Positions 1 to 7,626 of a stretch of 64,000 bases of DNA are shown in pieces. The stretch spans positions 41,738-105,737 of the forward strand of contig CAYQTA010000036.1 in assembly GCA_964420365.1 (NCBI GenBank), read 5' to 3'. This DNA comes from JAMOQA01 sp964420365. GTDB taxonomy: Bacteria; Acidobacteriota; Polarisedimenticolia; J045. A program made the position numbers and the translations under genes. The notes beneath the pieces were generated by a model, which was given only the letters and a program-made list of their open reading frames with translations, was not told where the DNA came from and did not search any database. How positions within the stretch are numbered: the stretch's first letter is position 1; every line of letters starts with the position of its first letter.

Positions 1-866
1 CCGACGAGGGTGAGGAAGGCCGCCACGACGGGCAGGTTCGCCTCCATTCCCGCGAACGCGAACGCGCCCAGGGTGATGATCGTGTCGTGCACCAGGGCCA
101 GGATCGCGGCGAGACCGTACTGGAACTGGAAGCGGATCCAGATGTAGATCAGCATCCCGCCGAGGGCTCCCAGGATCGCCCCGTAGGCCTTGTCCCGCAT
201 CTCCTTCGAGACCGAGGCCTCGATGAACTCCTGGCCCCGCAGGGCGAAGGGCCCGAGAAAGGCGTGCTCGGAGAGCCAGGCCCAGGCCTCCTCGGTGACG
301 CCGGGAACCTGCCGGACCTGCTCCATCGACTCGAAGACTCCCTGGTGCTCCTTGCGCCACGCCGTGATTGCCGCGGCCACGTCGCTCGCCGCCACCTCGT
401 CGAGGCCGGCGTCGTCCTGCAGCCGCCGCGCGATGGTCACCTCGTCGGCGATGTTCAGGTCCAGCAGCCCATCGGCGACCTTCCGCGTCACCTCCGGGGG
501 CCGCAGGGCCTCCACGATCCGCTGCGCCAGGTCCTTCCCCGTCTCGGCGGCGCCGCTCCCGCCGTCGCTCTCCCCCTTGCGCTCCAGGGCGACCCGGATC
601 GAGATCTCCTTCCCCTCGGTCTCGCCGAAGGTGGTGACCGCGATCCCGGTGAACCCGGCGTCCTTCAGCTTCTTGCGGATGACCTCGAGGTCCGGCGGCT
701 GAACGTACCGGACGATCACCTCGGCGCCGCCGGCGAACTCGACGCCCTTGCGGATCCCCTTCTGGGCGATCGCGACGAAGGAGAGGACGATCAGGACGGC
801 CGAGATGGAAAGCCACAGGTAGCGCTTTCCCATGAAGTCGATGTTCGTCTCGCGGATGATGCGCAT
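1..866 (-). CDS. secF: Protein translocase subunit SecF (partial, C-terminus outside window)
   Basis: Inner-membrane RND-type subunit that works with SecD to drive late, proton-motive-force-dependent steps of Sec export. The first 288 residues are visible; the gene runs off the left edge. A first membrane segment at about residues 16-34 is followed by the SecF hallmark FAGGAEVIVRY, a periplasmic domain and the second membrane segment (ILGALGGMLIYIWIRF, near residue 235), then AAILALVHDTIITLG. The start is the ATG at 866, 16 bases after the secD stop. The periplasmic domain is longer than in E. coli by roughly 85 residues (about 110-210). This extra part contains LLDLNIADEVTIARRL and VFESMEQVRQVPGV, a helix-hairpin-helix-like pattern. 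The usual VGPxVG motif before the second membrane segment is not recognisable (EASVSKEMR instead). Assignment is secure. Confidence 0.95.
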   Translation of the reverse strand, partial: MRIIRETNIDFMGKRYLWLSISAVLIVLSFVAIAQKGIRKGVEFAGGAEVIVRYVQPPDLEVIRKKLKDAGFTGIAVTTFGETEGKEISIRVALERKGESDGGSGAAETGKDLAQRIVEALRPPEVTRKVADGLLDLNIADEVTIARRLQDDAGLDEVAASDVAAAITAWRKEHQGVFESMEQVRQVPGVTEEAWAWLSEHAFLGPFALRGQEFIEASVSKEMRDKAYGAILGALGGMLIYIWIRFQFQYGLAAILALVHDTIITLGAFAFAGMEANLPVVAAFLTLV

Positions 867-882
867 CGCGTCCCCTCCCCGG

Positions 883-2481
883 TCAGATCGAGAGTCGCTG
901 GACGGGCCGATCACCGATCACCAGGTCGAAGATCGTCCGGCTGACGAAGATGGCGGTGAACATCGAGGCCAGGATCCCGATGCTGAGGGTCACCGCGAAG
1001 CCCCGCACCGGGCCCGTTCCGTACTGGAAGAGGAACAGGGCCGCGATCAGGGTCGTGATGTTCGCGTCGATGATCGCCGAGAGTGCCTTCCCGAACCCCT
1101 GGTCGAGGGCGCCGCGGACCGTGCGGCCCGCGCGCAGCTCCTCCCGGATTCGCTCGAAGATCAGCACGTTGGCGTCGACCGCCATGCCGACGGTCAGGAT
1201 GAAGCCACCGATCCCCGGCAGGGTCAGGGTGGCGCCGAGGCTCGCCATCGCGGCGGCGACGAGGAGCAGGTTCATCACCAGGGCGACGACGGCGTTGATC
1301 CCGGCCCCCTTGTAGTAGATGACCATGAACACGAGGACCAGGATGAACCCGAGGGCGGCGGCCCGGATCCCCGCCTGGATCGAGTCCCATCCGAGGGACG
1401 GGCCGACGGTCCGCTCCTCGATCGTGACGACCCGGGCGGGCAGGGCGCCGGCCCGGAGCACGAGGGCCAGGTCCTCGGCCTCCTCGTACGTGAAGCTCCC
1501 CTCGATCTGCCCGTTGGTCGAGATCTCGGCGCGGATCACCGGGGCGGAGCGGATCTTCCCGTCGAGGACGATCGGCATGATGTGCCCGATGTTCTCCCGG
1601 GTGAAGCGGGCGAACCGCTCGGCGGCGGAGACCCGCAGCTCGAAGCTGACGACCACGTCGCCCCACTGGCCGCGGTTCGGGCGGGCGTCCTGGAGATCGG
1701 AGCCGGTGATGATCGCCGACTTCTCCACCGCCATCCACTCGCGAATCTTCCGCTCGCCCGTCTTCTTGTCGATCTCCTCGTAGGGCAGGATCTCGACCCC
1801 GGGAGGCACCTCGCCGCCGAGCTGGGCGATCACGTCCTCCTTCGTCAGGCCGCGGAACGGCCCGGAACCGTCCGGCGCGTAGTAGGCGAGCCGCAGCTCG
1901 AGCCGGGCCTGGGTCTGGAGGATCTTCTTCACGCGGGCCGGGTCCTCGACGCCCGGAAGCTGGACGAGGATCCGGTCTCCCTCCTTGCCGCCGAGGCGCT
2001 GGATGTTCGGCTCGGCAACGCCGAACTCGTCGATCCGGTTCCGGATGGTATTGAGCGCCTGTCGCACGGCCCGGTCCCGGATGGTGGCGATCTCGGACTG
2101 GGGCATCTGGAGGACGATCCGGTCCCCTTCGATCGAGATCGCCCAGGTCGACCACTCGTCCTCGAGCCTGGCCTTCGCCTCGGCGAGGCGATCGGCCGGG
2201 ATCCCCGTGACGATCACCTCCCCGACCCGCTCGCCCACGGAAGCCCGGACCCGGGTGAATCCCTCCTTGCGCAGCTTCGTCGCGATCCGGGTGGCGGCCA
2301 GGTCGCACTCCGCCTTGACCGCGTCGTCGGTCAGGACGCGCATCACCAGGTGGGAACCGCCCTTGAGGTCGAGGCCGAGCCTCATGTTGAGGAAGGGCCG
2401 GCCCGGGCGCGGCCACGCCTGGAAGACCGCCCAGGCGAGGACGGCCAGGATGATCAGCAGCTTCCAGGTGACGGGCTTCAC
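883..2481 (-). CDS. secD: Protein translocase subunit SecD
   Basis: Partner of SecF in the SecDF export motor. It has 532 residues, a normal length. It shows an N-terminal membrane segment (residues about 7-24), the signature RLGLDLKGGSHLVM just after it, a large periplasmic part with the VAEPNIQRLGGKEGDRILVQ segment of the P1 domain, and five C-terminal membrane segments including GFILTVGMAVDANVLIFERI. The start is a GTG that overlaps the yajC stop (GTGA), so the two genes are translationally coupled. The order yajC-secD-secF is the classic one, but the usual upstream tgt gene is absent; a divergent phosphofructokinase gene is found instead. Confidence 0.97.
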   Translation of the reverse strand: MKPVTWKLLIILAVLAWAVFQAWPRPGRPFLNMRLGLDLKGGSHLVMRVLTDDAVKAECDLAATRIATKLRKEGFTRVRASVGERVGEVIVTGIPADRLAEAKARLEDEWSTWAISIEGDRIVLQMPQSEIATIRDRAVRQALNTIRNRIDEFGVAEPNIQRLGGKEGDRILVQLPGVEDPARVKKILQTQARLELRLAYYAPDGSGPFRGLTKEDVIAQLGGEVPPGVEILPYEEIDKKTGERKIREWMAVEKSAIITGSDLQDARPNRGQWGDVVVSFELRVSAAERFARFTRENIGHIMPIVLDGKIRSAPVIRAEISTNGQIEGSFTYEEAEDLALVLRAGALPARVVTIEERTVGPSLGWDSIQAGIRAAALGFILVLVFMVIYYKGAGINAVVALVMNLLLVAAAMASLGATLTLPGIGGFILTVGMAVDANVLIFERIREELRAGRTVRGALDQGFGKALSAIIDANITTLIAALFLFQYGTGPVRGFAVTLSIGILASMFTAIFVSRTIFDLVIGDRPVQRLSI

Positions 2482-2786
2482 GGCGTCTCCTCCCCCGCCT
2501 TCGCGGCGATGTGGGTGCGGAGGACGGTGACCTCGGTCTGCGGAGCGATCCGGACCCGGAAACCGTCCTCCTCGACCCGCGTGATCGTGCCGACGAGGCC
2601 CCCGCTGGTGATCACCTTGTCCCCGGGCTGGAGGGACTGGACCATCGCATCGTGGGCCTTCTGGCGGCGCCGGGCCGGAAGGATCAGGACCACGTAGAAG
2701 ATGACGAAGATCAGCAGGAGCGGAGCCAGCTGGATCAGCAGGTTCGGCTTCTCTCCCGCGGCCTGGGCGATCAGGGCGAACAGCAC
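2478..2786 (-). CDS. yajC: Preprotein translocase subunit YajC
   Basis: Small single-span membrane protein of the SecDF-YajC complex. The 102 residues hold one membrane helix (LLLIFVIFYVVLILPARRRQ) followed by the family motif GDKVITSGGLVGTITRV in the cytoplasmic domain. I chose the GTG at 2786 because GGGGAGG lies five bases upstream and the protein then starts right before the membrane helix; a longer in-frame extension upstream has no signal or conserved sequence. First gene of a leftward operon with secD and secF. Confidence 0.93.
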   Translation of the reverse strand: MLFALIAQAAGEKPNLLIQLAPLLLIFVIFYVVLILPARRRQKAHDAMVQSLQPGDKVITSGGLVGTITRVEEDGFRVRIAPQTEVTVLRTHIAAKAGEETP

Positions 2787-2894
2787 GTCGACCTCCCCGG
2801 GGCCGGGTGGCGTTCCCCGGACCCGCGACGCGGGCCTCCCCCGGGCCGGGAGGCTCCCCCCGGCGCGGGAGTCACCCGCGGACGAAAGCACGGC

Positions 2895-2923
2895 ATTCTG
2901 GTCGCTTCTCGGGCCGGGGTCAA
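2895..2923 (-). promoter_or_regulatory. Sigma-70-type promoter for yajC-secDF
   Basis: On the minus strand, TTGACC is separated by 17 bases from CAGAAT, about 105 bases upstream of the yajC start. Both boxes are close to the housekeeping consensus and nothing else in the divergent intergenic region fits as well. Predicted from sequence only. Confidence 0.6.
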
Positions 2924-2964
2924 GACCGCCCCCCGCGCCGCCGGCCGCGGGGGTTCGGGAGGCG

Positions 2965-2993
2965 TTGATCCTGCCCGCCCGGGGGCCCAAACT
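2965..2993 (+). promoter_or_regulatory. Possible promoter of the phosphofructokinase gene
   Basis: TTGATC, a 17-base spacer and CAAACT lie about 50 bases upstream of the phosphofructokinase start. The -35 box is good; the -10 box matches only three of six positions, so this is tentative. Confidence 0.35.
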
Positions 2994-3040
2994 TCCCGCA
3001 GAGACGATGGTTCCGGGGCTGGCCCCGGGGGAGGACGCGC

Positions 3041-4381
3041 ATGGACCGACCGGAGGAGCTGCCCGACTTCACGATCCGTACCCTCGGCCCGCCGCGGTAT
3101 CCATCCCCGATGATCCTCAGCCGGGAGGAGGGAGACTCCCTCGCCGACTTCGTTCCCGACGACCGGCGCATCCTCTTCTATACGGACCTGGAGCGGCTCC
3201 AACCGTTCCTCGAGACCGGCAGGCCGCTCCCGAGCCTCGAGGTGGCGGGCCCCCGGGAGCGGATCTACTTCCGGCCCAGCGATGTCCGCGCGGCGATCGT
3301 CACCTCCGGCGGGCTGTGTCCCGGCATCAACGACGTGGTTCGCTCCCTCGTGCTGACCCTGCGCTGGCAGTACGGGGTCGAGGAGATCCTCGGGATCCGG
3401 TACGGTCTCCGGGGGTTCGTCGCCGACGACGCGCCCCCGGTGCGGCTGACACCGGAGGTCGTCAAGACGATCCACCACGAGGGAGGGTCCTTTCTCGGCT
3501 CCTCCCGGGGTGCGCCCCCGATCGAGGAGATCGTCCGCTTCCTGGACCGGCAGGCGATCTCGTGCCTGTTCCTCGTCGGCGGAGACGGTACCCAGCGCGC
3601 GGTCGAGGCGATTTCCCGGGCGACCGCCGAGGCGGGCCTCGAGGTGGCGGTCATCGGGATCCCGAAGACGATCGACAACGACATCCTCTACGTGGACAGG
3701 ACCTTCGGGTTCATCACGGCGGTGTCCCTCGCCCGCCTGGCGGTCGACGCGGCCCACGCCGAGGCCCAGGGGGCCTACAACGGGGTCGGCCTCGTTCGCC
3801 TGATGGGCCGGGACTCGGGATTCATCGCGGCACAGGCGGCCCTCGCCTCCGGGGAAGCGAACTTCGTGCTGATCCCGGAAAACCCGTTCGACCTGGACGG
3901 GCCGAACGGGTTCCTCGCCCACCTCCACCGCCGGCTCGCGTCCCGCCACCACGCGGTGGTCGTCGTCGCCGAGGGCGCCGGCCAGGAATACCTGGCCGAG
4001 GAGCAGGCGGTCCGGGGAACCGATGCCTCCGGGAACAAGCGGCTGGGGGACATCGGTCGCTACCTGCGGGGACGGATCGAGGCCTACTTCGCCGAGCGGG
4101 AGATCCCGGTCACCGTCAAGTACATCGACCCCGGGTACATGATCCGCTCCGCCCCCGCCAACGCGTCGGACGCCATCTACTGCCAGCAGCTCGGACAGAA
4201 CGCGGTCCACGCGGCGATGGCCGGGAAGACCGGGGTGATGATCGGCCGTCACAACGGTCGCCAGGTCCACATCCCGATCCACCTGGTCACGCGGGGCCGG
4301 AAGCGGCTGGACCCGGAGCACCCGCTCTGGCGGGCCGTGCTGCAGTCGACGGGCCAGCCCCTGCGGATGGTGAACGAGTGA
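3041..4381 (+). CDS. pfkA: ATP-dependent 6-phosphofructokinase (group III / plant-like)
   Basis: Phosphorylates fructose 6-phosphate to the 1,6-bisphosphate, the committed step of glycolysis. The 446 residues are longer than the 320-residue E. coli enzyme because of an N-terminal extension of about 85 residues. Visible motifs: SGGLCPGIN (about 89-97), VGGDGTQRA (179-187), PKTIDNDI (208-215) and MGRDSGFIA. The residue after GGD is Gly183, which in this superfamily marks ATP use, whereas PPi enzymes have Asp there. Lys209 in PKTIDND is shared with PPi enzymes and plant/trypanosome ATP enzymes. So ATP is the likely donor, but only an assay decides. Start: ATG with GGGGGAGG nine bases upstream. 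Confidence 0.9.
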   Translation: MDRPEELPDFTIRTLGPPRYPSPMILSREEGDSLADFVPDDRRILFYTDLERLQPFLETGRPLPSLEVAGPRERIYFRPSDVRAAIVTSGGLCPGINDVVRSLVLTLRWQYGVEEILGIRYGLRGFVADDAPPVRLTPEVVKTIHHEGGSFLGSSRGAPPIEEIVRFLDRQAISCLFLVGGDGTQRAVEAISRATAEAGLEVAVIGIPKTIDNDILYVDRTFGFITAVSLARLAVDAAHAEAQGAYNGVGLVRLMGRDSGFIAAQAALASGEANFVLIPENPFDLDGPNGFLAHLHRRLASRHHAVVVVAEGAGQEYLAEEQAVRGTDASGNKRLGDIGRYLRGRIEAYFAEREIPVTVKYIDPGYMIRSAPANASDAIYCQQLGQNAVHAAMAGKTGVMIGRHNGRQVHIPIHLVTRGRKRLDPEHPLWRAVLQSTGQPLRMVNE

Positions 4382-4387
4382 CCCGGC

Positions 4388-4416
4388 TTGCCGGGAGGGA
4401 ACCCCGCCCCTAGAAT
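4388..4416 (+). promoter_or_regulatory. Promoter of tRNA-Ser
   Basis: TTGCCG, a 17-base spacer and TAGAAT end 17 bases before the tRNA. It starts directly after the phosphofructokinase stop, so the tRNA probably has its own transcription unit. Confidence 0.55.
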
Positions 4417-4433
4417 CCTTCCGGCATCCCCGC

Positions 4434-4527
<94 letters not shown>

Positions 4528-4545
4528 CACGAACCGACAAGCACG

Positions 4546-4570
4546 GCGGCCCCCGGCGGGGCCGCTTTTT
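4546..4570 (+). terminator. Intrinsic terminator after tRNA-Ser
   Basis: Perfect 8-bp stem GCGGCCCC/GGGGCCGC with a 4-base loop, followed by five T residues. It ends the tRNA transcript before the protease gene. Confidence 0.9.
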
Positions 4571-4657
4571 CGGTGCCTCCCGGCGAACCTTCCCCATATA
4601 TTTCCCCGCAGCCACGAGACCAGATCGCCGGGCCGGCAGCGGCCCGAGAGGAGCACG

Positions 4658-7414
4658 ATGTTCGACCTCTCTTCTCCCCCCTTCCGTGCCCGTCTTCTTC
4701 TCCTCTTCCTCGGAATCCTGCTCCTCGGGACGGTTCCGGGGCTCGCCCAGGTCGTGCAGATCGGTGAGACCGAGGAGGTCCGGGTCGAGACCCCCCACCC
4801 CTACCCGCCCGGGACGGACGGCGGCAGGGTCGTCTGGGAACACGTGTTCCGGTTCCCGCGGGCCAGCTACGTCAAGGTCCACTTCCGGCGGTTCGAGCTG
4901 GCGCCGGGGGACGAGATCGTGCTTTCCGACCCGGCCGGCCGGTACCGGCACGTGTACCGCGGGCGCGGCTGGAAGGACCGGGGCGGGGACTTCTGGGCGC
5001 TGTCCGTGCTCGGGGACGTGCTGGTCGTCCGGCTGGTCTCCCGGAACCCGGCCCACCAGGCGTTCGGCGCCGAGATCGACCGGGTCGCCCACGGGTTTCC
5101 CCTCGAGGAGACGCAGCCGGAGCCCGAGGCGCTCTGCGGCGCCGAGGATTTCCGGGACGTGGAGTGCTACAGGGACAAGTACCCGGAGGCATACGAGAAG
5201 GCCAAGGCGGTCGTCCGCCTGATCAAGAACGGCTCGGCCCACTGCACCGGGTGGCTCGCGGACTGCGAGAACCACGTCATCACGAACGAGCACTGCGTCG
5301 GGGACCAGGACGAGCTCGACGACATCGAGTTCCAGTTCGACTACAAGCGGCCCTCCTGCGGGGCCGGGACGCCGACGGTCGGCCTGCAGCTCCAGGGAGG
5401 CCAGCTCCTCGAGGTGAACGCCGACCTGGACTACGCGTACATCATGCCGGACCTCGCCGGCCACGATCCCCAGGCGACCTACGGCTTCCTCCAGTGGGAC
5501 AACGCCCGGGACCCGGACGTCGACGAGCAGATGTACATCCCCGGGCACCCCTCGGGAGACCCGAAGCGGCTCTCGATCGAGAGCACCGACCCCCACGACG
5601 AGTCGGGGCTGTGCGAGGTCTACTCGCTCACGGAGCCCCCCTGCGCCGGCGGCAACGCGGACATCGGCTACTACTGTGACACCGAGGGAGGATCATCCGG
5701 TTCCCCGGTCCTCTCCTATGCCACCCACCGGGTGATCGCGCTGCACCACTGCGCGCGCTGCCCCAACCGCGGGGTCCCGATCACCGACGTCTACGCGGAC
5801 CTCCAGGCGTCGGCCCATCCCCTCCCCGGGTGCGCCGTCTGCGACCCGGGCAGCGCCCCGACGAACCTCCAGTCCTCCGTGCCGGGCGACAACGTGATTC
5901 GCCTGACCTGGACGCCGGCGCCCGATGGCGTCTCCTACCGGGTCTACCGCTCCCGGGAGGGCTGCGACGGGGCGTTCGAGCGGGTTGCGGACGACGTCGC
6001 CGCGACGACGTGGGACGACACGAACGTCTCCGGCGGAAAGAGCTACTCGTACTACGTGACCGCGCTCAACGACTGCAACGCCGAGTCCTCCCACAGCAAC
6101 TGCGTGACCGAGACGGCGACCGGCGGCTGCATCGACCCCCCGCTCTTCGACGGACTCCTCTCCGCGGAGAACGCGAAGAGCTCGCTGTGCGCGATCGAGC
6201 TCCACTGGGACCCCGCGACGCCGCAGTGCGGCACGACCGTCCGCTACAACGTCTACCGGTCCCTCGTGCCCGGGTTCACGCCCGGCCCGGGGAACCTGGT
6301 CGCCTCCTGCGTCGAGGGAACCGGCTACCGGGACACGGGTATCGACCAGCGGACCGAGTACTTCTACGTCGTCCGGGCGGAGGACGACTCCGGCGACGGC
6401 AGCGGGCCGTGCGCCTCGGGCAACGAGGAGGCGAACGCCGTCGAGCAGTCCTCGCAGGCGACCGGCCCGGACGAGGTCCTGGTCACCTGGACGTTCGAGA
6501 CCGACGAGGGCTGGACCCTCGACGGCGAGTGGCAGATCGACGAGCCCCGGGGTCTCGGCGGCAGCGCGAACGGAGGCTCCGGCGGGCCGGATCCCTCCTC
6601 GGCCTTCGAGGGAAACCGGGTGCTCGGTGTCGACCTGACCGGGCTGGGGGACTACGCCGGGAACTACGAGGACGATGTCAGCCCCGCGTGGTACGCGACG
6701 AGCCCCGCGTTCGACGCGAGCGGCATGACCGACGTGCTCGTGCGGTACCGGCGCTGGCTCGGGGCGGAGAAGAACCGCTACGACGAGGCGACCCTCGAGG
6801 TCTTCGACGGCAGCGCCTGGCAGGTCGCCTGGGAAAACCCGGACCTCAGTTTCTCCGACGACGCCTGGCAGCTCGAGGAGGTGGACGCCACGCAGTACCT
6901 CGCGGGGAAGGCGAACGCGAAGATCCGGTTCGGCATCTCGTCGGACGCGTCGGTCCGCTACTGCGGCTGGAACCTGGACGTGGTGGAGATCTACCAGCAC
7001 GGGCAGTGCGAGGAGTCCCTCCCGGGGATCTCCCCGGTACCGGACGGCTGGCTCGCCGGCGGCGCGCCGATGACCGCCGAGAAGCCGGGCACCGGGTCGT
7101 CCGCCAGCGACGTGGTCGTCCACTGGGACGTGACCACCTGCCCGGGCCCCACCTACCACCTCCTGATGGCCGACTCGGACCGGCTCCCGGGTTACGACTA
7201 CGAGGCGGCGGCCTGCGCCCTCGATCCGTCCGGGACGGCGACCGTGCCGATCACGGACCCGGAGCCGGGCCACTTCACCTGGTGGGTGATCGTCGAGGCC
7301 GACGGGACGACGGAGGGGCACCACGGGTTCCGCTCGGATGGAACCGTGCGGCCGGCCAGCGGTGTCGGCCTGTGCGGGATCCTCGACCACGACGACACCG
7401 GGACCTGCCCCTGA
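4658..7414 (+). CDS. Secreted trypsin-like (S1) serine protease with fibronectin III domains
   Basis: Exported endopeptidase of 918 residues. The N-terminus has a signal peptide (RARLLLLFLGILLLG, cut near GLAQ). A propeptide-like domain is followed by a chymotrypsin-fold domain at about residues 185-385: His212 in ITNEHC, probable Asp258 in ADLDYAYI and Ser347 in GGSSGSP. Many paired cysteines fit extracytoplasmic folding; the domain resembles bacterial lysyl endopeptidases. Two fibronectin-III-like units follow (about 400-490 and 495-600), then a jelly-roll-like region and a last module ending in TGTCP. The start is the ATG with GAGAGGAG upstream; a longer reading frame would run back into the tRNA and lacks a signal peptide. 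Substrate specificity is unknown. Confidence 0.85.
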   Translation: MFDLSSPPFRARLLLLFLGILLLGTVPGLAQVVQIGETEEVRVETPHPYPPGTDGGRVVWEHVFRFPRASYVKVHFRRFELAPGDEIVLSDPAGRYRHVYRGRGWKDRGGDFWALSVLGDVLVVRLVSRNPAHQAFGAEIDRVAHGFPLEETQPEPEALCGAEDFRDVECYRDKYPEAYEKAKAVVRLIKNGSAHCTGWLADCENHVITNEHCVGDQDELDDIEFQFDYKRPSCGAGTPTVGLQLQGGQLLEVNADLDYAYIMPDLAGHDPQATYGFLQWDNARDPDVDEQMYIPGHPSGDPKRLSIESTDPHDESGLCEVYSLTEPPCAGGNADIGYYCDTEGGSSGSPVLSYATHRVIALHHCARCPNRGVPITDVYADLQASAHPLPGCAVCDPGSAPTNLQSSVPGDNVIRLTWTPAPDGVSYRVYRSREGCDGAFERVADDVAATTWDDTNVSGGKSYSYYVTALNDCNAESSHSNCVTETATGGCIDPPLFDGLLSAENAKSSLCAIELHWDPATPQCGTTVRYNVYRSLVPGFTPGPGNLVASCVEGTGYRDTGIDQRTEYFYVVRAEDDSGDGSGPCASGNEEANAVEQSSQATGPDEVLVTWTFETDEGWTLDGEWQIDEPRGLGGSANGGSGGPDPSSAFEGNRVLGVDLTGLGDYAGNYEDDVSPAWYATSPAFDASGMTDVLVRYRRWLGAEKNRYDEATLEVFDGSAWQVAWENPDLSFSDDAWQLEEVDATQYLAGKANAKIRFGISSDASVRYCGWNLDVVEIYQHGQCEESLPGISPVPDGWLAGGAPMTAEKPGTGSSASDVVVHWDVTTCPGPTYHLLMADSDRLPGYDYEAAACALDPSGTATVPITDPEPGHFTWWVIVEADGTTEGHHGFRSDGTVRPASGVGLCGILDHDDTGTCP

Positions 7415-7447
7415 GGAACGGGGAACGACCGGCCATCGCGGGGTGAT

Positions 7448-7475
7448 TTGACATCCCGGGCGGCGCCCCTATAAT
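7448..7475 (+). promoter_or_regulatory. Strong sigma-70 promoter of tRNA-Glu
   Basis: Perfect TTGACA and perfect TATAAT separated by 16 bases, 29 bases before the tRNA. It is the best consensus promoter in the window and shows that the housekeeping sigma factor recognises standard boxes. Confidence 0.9.
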
Positions 7476-7504
7476 GCGCCGCACACCCGGACGGGGAGCC
7501 ATGC

Positions 7505-7580
7505 GGGGCTATCGTCTAGGGGTCTAGGACGCGTGGTTCTCAGCCACGAAACCGGGGTTCGAATCCCCGTAGCCCTGCCA
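7505..7580 (+). tRNA. tRNA-Glu (anticodon CUC)
   Basis: Acceptor stem GGGGCTA/TAGCCCT (first pair G-U), D arm GTCTAGGGGTCTAGGAC, anticodon stem CGTGG/CCACG with loop TTCTCAG (anticodon CTC, reads GAG), T arm CGGGGTTCGAATCCCCG and an encoded CCA. All arms pair correctly. Confidence 0.96.
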
Positions 7581-7596
7581 CCCCCCGGGAGCGACG

Positions 7597-7620
7597 CGGC
7601 GGCCGACCGGGCCGCCGTTC
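7597..7620 (+). terminator. Hairpin terminator between tRNA-Glu and the convergent protease gene
   Basis: 8-bp stem CGGCGGCC/GGCCGCCG, 5-base loop, then TTC. The T tract is poor, so efficiency is uncertain. It lies just before the end of the convergent S8 protease gene and could act in both directions. Confidence 0.5.
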
Positions 7621-7626
7621 TCGCGT

